Source: Agapanthus africanus (lineage: Eukaryota > Streptophyta > Magnoliopsida > Asparagales > Amaryllidaceae). From it: DNA of 64,000 nucleotides. The stretch's first letter is position 1. Each line of letters begins with the position of its first letter. The translations under genes were made by a program, and so were the position numbers. The notes below the pieces were generated by a model. That model was not told the origin of the DNA, searched no databases, and worked only from the letters and a program-made list of their open reading frames with translations. Positions 1 through 13,500 of the stretch are shown one piece after another. The DNA lies in NCBI GenBank assembly GCA_030015575.1, contig JASDDO010000001.1, positions 138,403,988 to 138,467,987 on the forward strand, in the 5' to 3' direction.

Positions 1-2319
1 ATCTCTATAGATCTATATCTCTAAGATGTAGGAGGCATCACCTAAATCTTTCATGGAGAACATGTGTGATAAGAAGGGCTTGACCGAGTGTAGCATAGGA
101 ACATCATTTCCTATCAAGAGTATGTCATCCACATACAATACGAGAAATACAACCTTACTCTTTACTTCCTTCTTATATACACATGGTTCATCTATATTTT
201 TTATGAAGTCAAACTCTTTGATAGCTTCACCAAAACAAATGTTCCATCTTCGCGATGCCTACTTTAATTCGTAGATTGATTTAAGCAGCTTGCACAAGCT
301 TCCGCTGCTCCCACTGTCAACGAAGCCCTCTGGACGTGTCATCTACACGCTCTCTTTTAAATCAGCATCTAGAAAAGCGGTCTTGGCATGGAATCTGCCA
401 GATCTCGTAGTTATGGTATGCAGCAATGGAAAGTAGGATCCTGATGGACTTAAGCATAGCTACTGAAAAAAGGTTTCATTATAATTGACACCTGGTCATT
501 AACGAAAACATTTTGCTACAAGTCTAGTTTTGAAATTCTCAACTCTTCCATCTACACCAATTATCTTCTCAAGATCCACTTGCTCCCGATGGGTTTTACC
601 TCTTCAGGAGCAACTTCCAAAGTCCATACTTTGTTGGTGTACATGGATTCCATCTCAGATCGCATAGCATCCATCCATTTCACATATTCTACACTTATGA
701 TGGCCTGCTCAGAACTAGTTGGGTCATCATCTTCTATGATGTAATGCTCACTCCCACCGCCAATCAGAAAAACCGTAGTATCTCTTAGGTGGATGAGGAA
801 CCCTACTAGATTTACGGAGTGGCTAAGGTTCATTGGGGACTATTGAATCCTCCGGTTCAACCAAATCTTCAGTAATAGTTTGTGTTGCTGGAACTTCTTC
901 CAGTTCTACCTCATTGCCACGGATTTCTTTCACAAAAAAATTCCTTTTCAAAAAACGTGGCATGTCGAGAAACAAACACCTTTTGTTTCTCGGTGTGGTA
1001 GAAGATATTCTCTTGCGTTTGTCTGGGATATCCTACAAACTTGCATAGAACTGACCTTGCCTTGAGCTTGTCCGGATTTTGCTTTTTAACATAGGCTAGA
1101 CAACCACATATCTTTACTCATTTAAGAGATGGTCTATTCCCATTCCATATCTCATATGGAGTGGTAGGCAACGGATTTAGTCGGAACTCTATTCAATAGG
1201 AACGCAGCTATCTCAAGTGTATAACCCCAAAAGGAAATAGGCAACTCAGCATCACTCATCATAGAGTGCACTGTATCTAATAAGGTGCGATTCTTCCGCT
1301 CCGAAACTCCGTTGTGCTGTGGTGTATACGAAGGAGTAAGCTAAGAGAGAATCCCATTCTCTTTTAGGTAGTCTCTGAATTCCATGCTCAAGTATTCTCC
1401 TCCCTGATCATATCAAAGGATTTTAATACTTTTACCCGTCCGGTTCTCGACTTCGTACTTTTATTCCTTGAATTTCTCAAAATATTCAGATTAGTGTTTC
1501 AACAGGAACACATGTCCGTATCATGAGATATCATCTGTGAATATAATAAAATACGAGGAACCATTCCTAGCATGTATAGACATAGGACCATATACATCAC
1601 TATGTAACAGTCCTAAGAGTTCAGTAGCACTTTCTTCATGTCCAGTAAACAGAGTTTTAGTCATATTACCTTTGAGACATGACTGGCAAGTTTCATAGGA
1701 TGTAAATTCGAATGGATTCAAATATCCATCTTTATGTAACTTAGCTAGTCTTGTCGTATTGATATGACCTAGTCTACAATACCACAAGCAGGTTTCGTTC
1801 ATTTCTGAACTCTTCCTTTTGTGTGTGTTCTGTACGTTTAGAACTGTCGTTTGATTTAGAACGTATATACCATTACACAATGTACCATACCCAATAAACA
1901 CTTGATTTAGGAAAATATTCACAACATTTTTGGTACGAAACAGCAGTCGCTGAGAATCATTATGTTACCTCTTGGTAATACAAGGCGATATTCGCCAAAT
2001 GATTTGGCTGCAACAATTGCACTATTCCCTACTACTAGAGAAATATCACCATTTCCCAGTTCTCTACCTTTCTTTAGCCTATGTAACAAATTACATACGT
2101 GGGAACCTGATATGGCATCCTATATCCAGGACGTAGAGTTAACTGAGAAACAGTTCTTGGTAACGAACACACCCGAAGAAAATGCATCAATATGTTATTC
2201 TTCGTTTGGGTGGCGTGGGAATCCTGATATTCTCCTATTCTTTGCTTAGACTTATGACAATCATAAGATAGAGCGGAACCTAACCCAGTATAATAAGTTG
2301 GTTCGGTCAATACATCCAT
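1..2319 (-). pseudogene. Copia pol remnant of element 1 (protease, integrase, RT N-terminal half)
   Basis: The reading frame begins at 2319 with MDVLTEP and reaches the protease active-site region near 2107 after only about 210 bases, so the gag domain is missing. GAG-pre-integrase/integrase sequence lies at 1521-1922 (CRLGHIN, CQSCLKG, FTDD). The RT N-terminal part is at 561-833 (VKWMDAM, NKVWTL) and the catalytic YVDD is at 124-135. Several stops and frameshifts separate these pieces, so no functional polyprotein can be made. The start is inferred from elements 3 and D, which begin the same way. Confidence 0.8.
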
Positions 2320-2795
2320 ATTATTATCTTAATTAAGGCATGTCATTGGTCGCTACCAGGAGAGAGAGAAGGATAATCACTTTGCGTGCGCTCTTTGCAA
2401 GATTAGATTGGTTATTATTTTATCTAATCAGGATGGCTCCCACTGTTTTTATCAAATCTTCTTTCAAACCCTAAAAGGTAAGATTAGCCGGGATTAATTA
2501 CACCCAACAAGTTCGCCAATCGTTCGGCCAGGCGGGTATTGGTACTCCGAGGGAGTCTCCCCATGTTTTCGCATGGAACTAATTAAATAACCTCGTTTCC
2601 ACAGGGGCATCACCCCATTAACACCTTTCTTAGAAACTTAATAGATCGGATAATTGTAAAGTGCAAAACTCTCTCAGGAGTAACACTTACTCGCAGTGGG
2701 TATCGGGATCCAACTATCATATAGAAGGTATGCAATCTCATTGCAAATTTCAAGAAATTCCCGATAATTATTTTTACCCCTAGCTTCCCGTGACC

Positions 2796-2984
2796 TTGAC
2801 GCTGGCCAACAAACCATAGGCCGCTAGTCAAGTTCAACCCGTTCATTTCATGATTGAATTAAACCCGCTCGCACGATTGTTGACGCTGGCCAATAAAGTC
2901 ACACGACTACCCTAATCCAATCGCATCACATGCTGCAGGTAAGCACTAATCAGCTACCGCACACTAAGCCTTGACGCTGGCCAA
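2796..2984 (-). repeat. Leader hairpin motif, three copies, loop triplet AGC
   Basis: The plus strand reads TTGACGCTGGCCAA at 2796-2809, 2880-2893 and 2971-2984. In the transcript each copy is TTGGCC-AGC-GTCAA, which can form a 5-bp stem (one G-U pair) around a 4-base loop. The three copies are identical in the core while the flanks differ. Function unknown. Confidence 0.7.
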
Positions 2985-3161
2985 CAAACATAGCACGAAT
3001 ACTAAATATCACTTGTCTGAAATAACGGAGGGCTATGCATGTTTTTAAGAAAACCATGAGCGTAATGAACTTGATGTCATTGTAGAATCTAGTGATTTGA
3101 AAAGGAGTGGTTTAAGCTCCGCTTTTAAAATCGAATAGTTTTCAAAAACAAACCGAATAAA

Positions 3162-3480
3162 TTTTGCTAAAGAGGTCACTCCCGGTAAAGGGATATTGGC
3201 TTTTACCTCATCGAATGAGGTGTTGGATATCCATCAAGGAATACCACTATGCAAAGTAAGAATACAGAAGCTATGATGATAAACCGGGTGGGTTGTAGCA
3301 TTATCTAGTTTGCTAAAGAGGTCACTCCCGGTGAAGGGATCTCAGCTCTTTCCTTATCGAATGAAGTGATGGATATTCATCAAGGAATACCACTATGCAA
3401 AGCAAGAGCTAAAGCTACCTTTTTAAAAAAATTGATTCTACTAGGGATACCACTATGCAAAGAAAGTCCCATCATTTAAT
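3162..3480 (-). repeat. 147-bp tandem module in the leader of element 1
   Basis: Two diverged units start at about 3162 and 3309 (period 147), each containing GCTAAAGAGGTCACTCCCGG and ending with ACCACTATGCAAAG; a third partial end lies near 3441-3470. Element D has two units with the same 147-bp period, element E two diverged units, element 3 only one and element C none. It is a copy-number-variable leader module. Confidence 0.7.
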
Positions 3481-4708
3481 GTTTCCTAAACATCACAGAA
3501 AATGTAACAAAAATAGAACGTACGCTTATGCCATCCGCATTCGCCACGGCGCCCCATCATGCACCGTTAGGTTACTTAATTAACGACAGAGCGGGGGCTG
3601 GACTAGCACGGGTGCAAAAGATAAGCAACGTTTATTATATATCATATATATAATATAACACTCGTCTCTCGCAGTTATATGATCAGATCACTGAACCAAG
3701 CAGCAGAAGCAACATATGAAATATTGAATATACTAGGAGGTCCGTGTTTTAAATTCAGCCAGTAATGTAAAACACAGATTCTATAATCGTGATGAATAGA
3801 CAAACCCATATCTCTAGACCTCTACGAGAGCGGTAAGCAACCCTGCCAATTCTAGAGTTAGGAGATCCGGTCTCGACTCGTCGAGATGGTCTCCCACTGG
3901 ACTATAGAACCCGGTTACTTGTGCTCCCCGTCTTGGATCTATCCTAATGCGGAAAAGTAAATAATATACATGAATGGTGACATCATCCTCAACTCGGAAG
4001 TGTCCCAATAAAAGAATATTACATACAGATTTTACGTGAATGAAAATTGAAAAACTCTCATCTCACGCAAAACCCCCCGGCTATTCAATCATGACGATTC
4101 AATAAAACATATCATAGCAACACATAATATCATATATCATCAACGTAATTAAATATGCGTATTCTGAAAGTCGTTAACATATAGAAACGAGATTGGGATA
4201 CTCCGCATATTACACTTACAGTCGCAAAAAAGAATTGAAAAACTTCAATAATTAGAATCCACATATCCTTAGACATCATAAACCCAGAATATCTCATATT
4301 CCGGATTTCATGCCTAACTTATAAACCTTGCATTTTAGTCTCAAATTGAAAATTCTTTTCAATAAGCTGTCAGATAATTCAACAAGATTCCCGACTAAGT
4401 GATCGCGTAATATACGCAATTGCGACAGAATTTTGATCCGAATCAAAACTCCGTGGCAATCGATCAAATGAGACTAAACGATTAGATTTACAATATACTA
4501 ACTAGTTTTCACAAAACTAATTATTGTGGATTCTAAAAATTGTATCACGTATCATCATAATCTATACGACGCTAAACATTTCGATCGATTTAATAAACAC
4601 CAAAAAATTCCAGAGACCTCAACAACTTGAGTATCATTAAAAACACCCAGAAAGTGGTATATTTAACCATGGAGCAGCACAAGAAAATTGACCCCAGAAT
4701 ACCCCAAA

Positions 4709-4759
4709 CGGCGGCAGAACCGCAGCTAAACTAGGGTTTATGCCGCGGTTCCGTAGCGC
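4709..4759. repeat. GC-rich imperfect inverted repeat
   Basis: GGCGGCAGAACCGCAGC (4710-4726) faces TGCCGCGGTTCCG (4741-4753) in an otherwise AT-rich leader. A similar GC palindrome sits in the same region of elements C and D. Confidence 0.5.
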
Positions 4760-4942
4760 TTTAAGGGTATTAGAGCTTCAATTTTCTTGGGGCTCCATAC
4801 AATACCCTGCACAGATTTCTGCATATTTTTAATCACAAAAATTCCAACTTTTGAAAATCGACAGAAACTTGAAAATTTTGGGATTTTCGTAAACCGATCG
4901 AATACCATAACGTCGTAAAGACATCCTCTAATCTTCTAGCTT

Positions 4943-4955
4943 GGTTCTGATACCA
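4943..4955 (-). other. Primer binding site (initiator-Met tRNA type), element 1
   Basis: The minus strand reads TGGTATCAGAACC, one base different from the plant copia consensus TGGTATCAGAGCC complementary to the 3' end of initiator tRNA-Met. It lies a few bases inside LTR-1, as expected for minus-strand DNA priming. Confidence 0.85.
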
Positions 4956-7111
4956 TAAAAGTGTACGCTAGCACCGCGATGGGGTTTAAACGGGCATCAC
5001 ACATGCAATTTTCTAAAATTCGTAGTGCCAACGAACACTAACCAAGATCTAACTAGAATATGAGGGTTTTACTATGATGATATGAACAGAACAATAGAAG
5101 GGAAGAAGGCTACAACCTTTGATGACAGTGTCCTTATCTTCTAAAGCTCTGGGTTATAGTCCACGCGACTCCACTAGGCACCACTTCAAGTATGAACAAG
5201 CTTCCTCTGATGATCTTCGTGCTGAAGATGATTAATCTGAAGTCCGCCAATCTAAGCTACCTCTTCACTAAACTCTTTAGTGAAGGAAACACACTACACT
5301 AGAGTGCTAATGAAGTGTAGGATGGTGAAGTAGGGGTTTTGTTTGCTCACTAGGATTTCAAGCTCTATGATTCACATCACATGTAAGGGTTTAGATCTTG
5401 AAGCATGAGGAAGTAGATGATGATGGAGAGAGCTAGAGAGAAGCTCATCACATGAGCTCTAAAAAATAATGGCTAAGTCTCAAAATATAGAATGAATGAG
5501 TGAGAGTGAAGTAAAGAATGGCTTTCTCCTTTCTTACTTATTCAAGCATGGAATAAAATGCAATAAGAAATTGCAACCATGCTTGAATAGTGAATCAAGA
5601 GTAGTAAAGAAATAATAATGCCCATGCTTCACACCATGCCCAAAATATCTCCCTATTTACACCTCATTTTCTATTTCCAATAAATAGGAAAACATGCCAT
5701 GCTTCATTATATATATATATATATATATATCACACATATATATTAATAATATATATTATGAAGAATAATTAGTGAGCTAATAATATTAGTTAATATATAA
5801 TTATATCAAATGTAATATATATCAAATTATTAAATCAACATTTGATTTAATAATCCAGTTATATCACATATAACTGATTAATATCATTTATCAGTATATC
5901 ACATTATCAAATCAACACTTGATTCGATAATCTGGTTATATCACATATAACCTAATCGATAACAAATAACTGCCAGATTAGAATATGGTATCATATACTC
6001 GTATTTAATCAGGCCCCCGCACATATCAACATATGTGCTCTACTTCATTTCGCTTGAACTAGAAAACTTCTGTGTGAGACTCTAAAGACTCGTCAATACG
6101 CCAGCAGGAGGTGATGATCACATCAGTCAGCCACAAGCCGTCAGCGGTACTATCTGGACGTAACGGCTATCCAGGTATTGAGCGATTAAAAGATCAATAA
6201 GCAAGCTTGTGTAAACTCTCATGAAGCCTATAAGTAACACTTACCGTATAGTTCGGTCTGTTTGTCTGATATGTTGCATATCGAGTCTGGGGGCGGAATT
6301 GTTAGATCCCAATAACTTGATAAATTATGCCGATGTATGGCTCATAACGGTTCGAAAACTACTGATAAAATTTACCAGTAAATCTCATCAACAGCCCTGG
6401 CTAGGGACTTACTGTTATAGCCAATCGAGTATAGCGCAACATCAACTCCCTATACCGGGAGAGACGAAACCCCTCCTATCGCTCATTGCCTCTATGTAAC
6501 TCGGGATTGTACCCAAAATCCACCTGTTTGCATGACTCCTTTGAGCCATGGTAGGGAGGAAATCAAAGAACAGTGGGAGACATACAAGACTCTATGACGA
6601 TCCCGGGTCTGCAGACTAACCTATACCAGTGTCACCAGAGAACTACTATGTGACGATATGTATAATACCAACTAGGAGTTCTCGGCGAGTCCTGTTCGGT
6701 ATACCCATTCTCTAATGAGTACCTGTATACAATCTTTGATGTCAAACACCAATGGATATAGGATCAACCATCGCCCCCATACAGGGTCAAGAAATGTACA
6801 CACCAGTCTACTCTGGTGTATCGATGCCCTGTCTCGATATAACCTCGACTAGGAACAATTGAAGGATATGCTTGTGGACTACCCAGGTCCCAGTAGTATG
6901 ATCCGCATCATAGTACTGGTACTTAATCCAACATCCTAAGGGCTTTATCAATATGTATATGAGAGACAGTATAATAATACCAGCGAACATGTTAAGATAA
7001 AGGAAACCGGATAGCTTACTATCATGTCAAGCAAGAAAGTCCTCCATATATATGTCCAAGCATCCACTATATCATACAATAATAGCCTCTAGGGCATACA
7101 TATCACTAACA
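4956..7111 (-). repeat. LTR-1: 5' LTR of element 1 and 3' LTR of element 2
   Basis: About 2.15 kb, bounded on the left by the primer site and on the right by a polypurine tract, so one LTR serves two internal regions. It ends at 7111 in ...CTAACA on the plus strand (TGTTAG as LTR start); the left boundary is uncertain by about 6 bases (TGTACGCTAGC at 4962). It aligns along its length with LTR-4 and more weakly with LTR-3, the LTRs of C and of D. It carries the conserved LTR hairpins at 6531-6550 and 6638-6683. Confidence 0.8.
5707..5731. repeat. (TA)n microsatellite inside LTR-1
   Basis: About 12 TA dinucleotides, with more TA-rich sequence to 5760. LTR-4 has a similar tract at the same place (15797-15821). 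Confidence 0.9.
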
Positions 7112-7124
7112 ATCTCCCATTTGC
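7112..7124 (-). other. Polypurine tract of copia element 2
   Basis: The minus strand reads GCAAATGGGAGAT directly before TGTTAG of the LTR, the typical plant copia plus-strand primer. It marks LTR-1 as the 3' LTR of the pol sequence to its right. Confidence 0.8.
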
Positions 7125-8483
7125 ATTAAGGCCAGTTGTTGTAGTATCTCATACCCAACATCCTAAAAGGTCTCTCGATTAGCATCAGGGGGAGGGCCCT
7201 GGTGAGTGGATCCACTGTGTTATCCTCTGTGTCAACTCTCCTGACCTCTATCTCCCAGAGATCAACTATCTCCCTGATCAGGTGATACCGCCTAAGAATA
7301 TGTTTGGATCGCTGATGGGACCGGGGTTCCTAGGCCAAAGCCACAGCTTCATTGTTAACACAATACACAGGTATTGGATACTCAATGGTAGGAACCACTC
7401 CAAGTTCATCTTATGAACTTCTTCATCCAGACAACCTTTATGGCAGCATCGTTGGTAGCGATGTATTCATCCTTCATCGTCGAGTCTGCTATGGTATCTA
7501 GCTTAGAAATCTTCCAACATACCGTCCCTCCACTGAGGGTAAAGACAAAACCCGAGACCGATTTACCGTCGTCCTTATCACTCTTGGAAGCTCGAATCGG
7601 TAAAGGACTCCACTTGGAGTTCACTGTTACCATACACCAAGAACATCTCTTTAGTCCTTCTCATGTACTTAAGAATGTTCTTCAAAACTGTCCAGTATTT
7701 CTCCCCTGCATCTGATTGATACCTACTCACTACACCTAGTGAGTAAGCTACTTCCGGTCTGGTACATAACATCGTATACATGATTGACCTGATTTCCAAA
7801 GCATAAGGTATCCATTGCATGCGAGCCCTCTCCAAATCAGTCTTGGAAGACATTTCTTTGAAGGGAGTGATTCCTGAACAAGCGGGTACATTACCACGCT
7901 TAGAATCTTCCATACTAAAGCGCTTTAGTATGGTATCAATGTACCTGGATTGACCCAACATCCATTTAGATCTATCTCTATAGATCTATATACCTAAGAT
8001 GTAGGAGGCATCACCTAGTTCTTTCATGGAGAACAAGTGTGATAAGAAGGGTTTGACCGAGTGTAGCATAGGAACATCGTTTCCTATCAAGAGTATGTCA
8101 TCCACTTACAATACGAGGAAGACAACATTACTCTCTACTTCATTCTTATATATACATAGTTCATCTACATTTTTGATGAGGTCAAACTCTTTGATAGCTT
8201 CACCAAAACAGATGTTCCATCTCCACGATACCTGCTTTAATCCGTAGATTGATTTATGCAGCTTGCACACGCTTCCGCTGCTCCCACTGTCTATGAAGCC
8301 CTCTGGCCGTGTCATGTACACGCTCTATTCTAAATCAGCATTTAGAAAAGCGGCCTTGACGTGCAATCTGCCAGATTTCGTAGTTATAGTATGCAGCAAT
8401 GACAAGTAGGATCTGATGGATTTAAGCATAGCTACTGGAGAAAGGGTTTCATCATAATTGACACCTGGTCATTGACGAAAACC
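7125..8483 (-). pseudogene. Copia element 2: RNase H and RT remnant
   Basis: Minus-strand pol, 3' part only. RNase H sequence at about 7200-7633 contains DKDDGKSVSGFVFTLSGG and the DEYIATNDA motif; RT follows at 7578-8321 (MLCTRPEVAYSL; MYMTRPEGFIDSGSSG). The YVDD tyrosine codon near 8098-8109 reads TAA, so the active site is broken. At about 8484 the RT is cut by LTR-3 of element 3. The segment 7973-8483 repeats the RT seen at 1-510, so elements 1 and 2 are separate copies. Confidence 0.8.
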
Positions 8484-10569
8484 GTTTAAAAGGTTACGCT
8501 AGCGCCCCGGTCAATTACCATGGCCAATTGTGGAACAAATATTTTTCTACGAATTAAAACTTGGCGCTAGAATAACCCTAAACCAGATCTACCATAAACC
8601 TAACTAGCTACATGAGAAGCTATCTACTATGAAAGGAGTTATACCAAGAGGCTTAAGTCCTTCGGGTCTTCACTCCTCTCCTTTAGTGTGCTCCTAGTGG
8701 CCTCCATGATCGAGCTTGATCAATGGCTCCTTGTGTCAAAAGATGATCCACCCGAGAGTATCTACTTGGACCTTCTACCTCTAAACCGAGGTAACTAGGT
8801 TGCTTAGTTTGCTAAACTAATTGGCCTAGATGATGTAGAGAGTGATGATGGATTGATTTGTCTCAAGAACCCTAGGTTTCTCAACACATAAGACTATTAG
8901 GGTTTGAGGTAGAAGCAGTGAAGCTTGGAGGAGATGAGAGTGTTGTAGAGAGCAACTCAAGAAAAACTCAAGTGAAGAATGGCTAAGACTTGTCACTAAT
9001 AAAGCAAGCATACCAAAGATAATAATACAAGAATATCTTCACCACAAAATATCTAGATGCCACCTTACCTCAATAGTAACCCATGACTCACCAAGTGAGT
9101 CAACAATTAGCCATGCTTCACTTAAGAAAAGTCAACACCTCATACCTCCACCTCATTAACCATATAACTAAATGGTTGAAACAACTAATGAGGTTTCTTC
9201 TTCTAGAAGAACTCTTATAACAAATTACAAGAATATTCCTCACCGTATATACATACCCGTATCCGTATTCTGAAAAATACGAATACTAAAGAGACGAAAA
9301 TAATCCAACAATATAATACTTGGATCTGGCTTAAACCAAAGCCCGCTAGTAATATCCGCGAATATCATACGTGCACAAGTACACCTATGTGATCGAACCT
9401 TGCCGTAAAACTATACGGCCTCTACATCGTTTCACCCGAAACAGGGAAACCCTCTGTGTAGGACTCTAAATATTCGAAAGTATGCTGGCAGTAGGTTTAA
9501 TCACAAGCACGTCAGCGGCACTAGCTGTACGTAACGGCTACCCAGGTACCTGTTGAAAAAGAAAGCCGACAAGCAAACTCATCTGGATCCATACTGAACC
9601 TATTCGTTACAATATCCATACAGTCCGGTCTCTTCGTCTAAGAGTATGGCATACCAGGTCTAGGGGGTGGTATACGTCAGACCCAAATAACCCGATAATT
9701 AGTGCTAATGTGGCTCAGGACCAATCCGGAAAACTACTAATCAACCTATCAGTAAATCCCAACTGCCTTAGCAAAGTTCTTAAGGTCCTGACCAGTCGAA
9801 CACAGTGTTATATCGACTCGCAATACAGGGAGAGATGAATCCCCAACAATCACTCACTGCCTCTATGTGGCTCGGGACTGTACCCAACAAAAACCTGTTT
9901 GCACGACTCAGTAGAGCCGTGGTAGGGTAGTGATCAAAGTAAAGTAGGAACTCACATGAGACAAATGATGACCTCAGGTCCAACGACTAACCTGTACACA
10001 TGTCACATGAGAACCGCTATCCGACGATAGGTATAATACCATCTGGAGGTTCTCAGCGAGTCCGTCCAGTGTACTCACCTCTAGTGAGCATCTGTATATA
10101 ATCTTAGGTGATCACACCAATGGTTGTGTGACCAACCACCGCCCCCTCGTCGGGGTCTCAAAATGTATACGCAAGTCTACTCTGAAGTATCAATACCCGA
10201 TCTTGATACTCCTACGACTTAGGACTTTGAAGGATGTGCTTATAGACTACCCCGCTCCCACAAGTATGATCTCCATCATAACGCTGGTAGTCGAGTAAGA
10301 TCCTACGGGCTTTATCAACATGTGATCGACATATATAACATATGCACATGTTAAGATAAAAACAAACCATAATAGTATACTACTGTATCGAGTCTTTATC
10401 AATATGTGCAAGCTGGATAAAAAATCAATAGAAATAAATACACATATCCTGACAAAGACAAGTCAAATAATATACTATATACTGAGCAAGATTGTTCTGT
10501 ACATACATATCCCCAGCATCCATATGTATACATATATAATACTGGCCTTTAGGGCATACATATCCAACA
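8484..10569 (-). repeat. LTR-3: 3' LTR of copia element 3
   Basis: About 2.09 kb, ending at 10569 in CCAACA before the polypurine tract; the left edge is placed where the RT of element 2 stops matching (uncertain by about 10 bases). It shares scattered conserved blocks with the other copia LTRs, including hairpins at 9902-9921 and 10009-10054. Confidence 0.75.
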
Positions 10570-10582
10570 ATTTCCCACTTGC
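10570..10582 (-). other. Polypurine tract of copia element 3
   Basis: The minus strand reads GCAAGTGGGAAAT directly before the LTR start TGTTGG. Confidence 0.75.
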
Positions 10583-13500
10583 ACTAAAGGCCAGTAATTG
10601 GCGTACCGAATACCTAACATCTACACTAAAGCCAGCTACCGGCGTACCGCAGACCCAACATCTCAAATGGATCCGTTGTGTTCTCTTTTGTATCCACTCT
10701 CCGGACCTTGATCTCCTGGCGATCTATGATCTCCCTGATCAGGTGATACCGCCTTAAGATGTGTCTGGATTTCTGATGAGACCGTGGTTCTTTCGCTAAA
10801 GCTATAGCCCCATTGTCATCGCAATACAAAGATATCGAATCAATAATGGACGGAACTACCTGAAGTTCAGAAATGAACTTCTTCATCTAGACCACTTCTT
10901 TTGCGGCATCGCTCGCAGCAATGTATTCAGCCTCCATAGTCCAGTTTGCAATGGTATCCTGTTTGGAGCTCCTCCAACACACCGCCCCTCCATTGAGGGT
11001 AAACACAAAACCCGAGACAAACTTGTTGTCATCCTTGTCACTCTGGAAGCTTGAATCGGTAAAGGACTCGACCTTAAGGTCTCCATTACCGAAAACCAAG
11101 AACATCTCCTTAGTCCTTCTCAGGTACTTAAAATGTTCTTTAGTACTATTCAGTGGTTCTCACCTGGGTTCGACTGATACCGGCTCACCACGCTTAGCAC
11201 GTAAGCTACATCTGGACTTGTACATAGCATTGCATACATTATTGATCCTACCGCTGAAGCGTAGGGTATAGTGCTTATGCGCACCCTCTCCTCGTCAGTT
11301 TTTGGAGACATCTCCTTGGATAGGGTGATTCTGTGCAATGCAGGTATGTTACCGCGCTTGGAATCTTCCATACTAAATGTTTTTAGTACGGTCTCTATGT
11401 ACCTGGACTGCGAAAGTCCTAATAATCTCTTGGATCTATCTCTGTAAATCTTGATCCCTAGAATATACGAAGCATCACCCAGGTCCTTCATGGAGAACCT
11501 TTGTGATAAGAACAGCTTGACTGATTGTAGCATAGGAATATCATTTCCTATCAAAAGAATGTCGTCCACGTACAAGACTAGGAATACAACAATTCGTTCT
11601 AAAATCTTCTTCTAAATACATGGCTCATTCTCATTCTTGATGAAGTCAAATTCCTTGACTGTTTCATCAAAACAGATGTTCCAACTCCACGATGCATGCT
11701 TCAATTCATAAATGGATTTGAGCGACTTGCACACCTTCCCACTGCTCCCACTATCCGCAAAACCTTCTGGCTGATCCATATAAATACACTCTTCCAAACT
11801 CCCGTTTAGAAAAGCCATTTTTACGTCTATCTGCCAGATTTCATAGTCATGGAAGGCAACAATGGCAAGTAGGATCCGAATGGATTTGAGCATAGCCACT
11901 GGAGAAAAAGTTTTGTCATAGTCCAATCCTGGTCTTTGACGAAAACCTTTTGCAACAAGTCTAGCCTTATAGGTTTCCACCTACCCATCTCACCAATCTT
12001 CTTCTTGTAGATCCATTTGTATCCAACAGGTTTTACCTCAGGTGGAGCAATTTCCAAGGTCCACACATTATTGGCGTATATGGACTCCATTTCGGATTGC
12101 ATAGTATCCAGCCACTTATCAGAGTCTCTACTGATAATGGCCTGCCTGAAACTAGTAGGATCATTTTCTTCAAAGATGCAATCCTCTCGATCCCCGTCTA
12201 TAAGAAAACCGTAGTATCTCTAGGGCGAATGAGAAACCTTACCAGATCTGTGGAGTGGCTGAGGTTCGTCTGGGGTTATTGAATCCTGAGGTTCCACCAA
12301 ATCTTCAGTTTTAGTTTGTGGTTATGAAGTTTCTTCCAGTTCTACCGTACTCCCACTAATTTCTTTTGCAAGAAATTCACTTTCCAAAATGGTTGCATGA
12401 CGAGATACAAACACCTTCTGTTCCTTAGTGTGGTAGAACAGATATCTATGCGAATGCTTTGGATACCTCCACAAACTTACATAGAACTGACCGTGCCTCA
12501 AGTTTGTCCGGTTTCTGTGTTTTCATATAGGCCGGACAACTCCATATCTTAATACGCTTAAGACATGGTCTTTTATCACTCCATATTTCATATGGAGTCT
12601 TAGGCACAGATTTAAACGGAACCTGATTCAATAGGTACGCTGCTGTTTCAAGCGCAAGCCCCTAGAATGAAAAAGACAACTCGGCATTACTCATCATGGA
12701 GCGAACTATGTCTAATAGAGTATGGTTCCTCCGCTCCGATACACCATTGTGTTGTGGTGTATACGGAGGAGTAAGCTGAGAGAGAATACCATTCTCTTTT
12801 AGAAAGTCTCAGAATTCTGTGCTCAAGTACTCCCCTCCTCTATCAGACCGGAAGATCTTGATACTCTTGCCAGTCTGGTTCTCTACTTCCTTTCTAAATT
12901 CTTTGAATTTTTCAAAAGCTTCAGATTTGTGTTTCATAAGATACACATACCTGAGTCTAGAGAGATCGTCAGTGAATGTGATGAAGTACGAGAACCCACC
13001 CTTTTCATGTATAGACATCGGACCATATACATCACTGTGTAAAAGTCCCAAGAGCTCTGCTGCTCTTTCACCATGTCCGGTGAACGGAGATTTGGTCTTC
13101 TTTCCCTTGAGACAGGACTGACAAGTTTCATAAGATGAAAACTCGAACGTATTCAAATATCCATCCTTATACAATTTACTCAGTCTTATCTCTCCGATAT
13201 GACCAAGTCTACAATGCCACAAGTAGAATTCGTTTGTATCTGAACTCTTCCTCTTGCATATGTTTTGTACATTGAAAACTGTGTTTTGATTCAGAACATA
13301 GATACCATTACATAGTGTACCTTCTGCAAACAATACCCGATTAAGGTAAATGTTCATGATATTTCTATCAAGAACAAACTTATATCCATCTTTATCAACT
13401 AAAGAAACAGATATGATGTTGCAAAGCATGGAAGGTACATAATAGAAATTGTTCAAAATCATAGTATTGGCTTTTGGCAACACTAGGTGATATTCACCGA

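Larger units (their letters stand above)
2320..4942 (-). other. Untranslated leader of copia element 1
   Basis: A 2.6-kb noncoding stretch between primer site and pol start. In sense (minus) order it holds a GC-rich inverted region (4709-4759), a conserved block around 3590-3620 (ACAGAGCGGGGGCTGG), a 147-bp tandem module (3162-3480), three short hairpin motifs (2796-2984) and a pyrimidine tract just before the start. The same blocks in the same order occur in elements 3, D and E, so this is a true leader. No protein-like ORF is seen. Confidence 0.75.
1..7111 (-). mobile_element. Copia element 1 (gag-less, 3' end outside the window)
   Basis: Read from right to left this is a Ty1/copia LTR retrotransposon: 5' LTR (4956-7111), tRNA-iMet primer site (4943-4955), long untranslated leader (2320-4942), then protease, integrase and reverse transcriptase in broken frames down to position 1. 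RNase H and the 3' LTR lie beyond the left edge. Its 5' LTR is directly followed on the right by the polypurine tract and RNase H of a second copy, so the two share one LTR. The element order is seen in the sequence; the family assignment rests on protease-integrase-RT order and the primer site. Confidence 0.85.
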
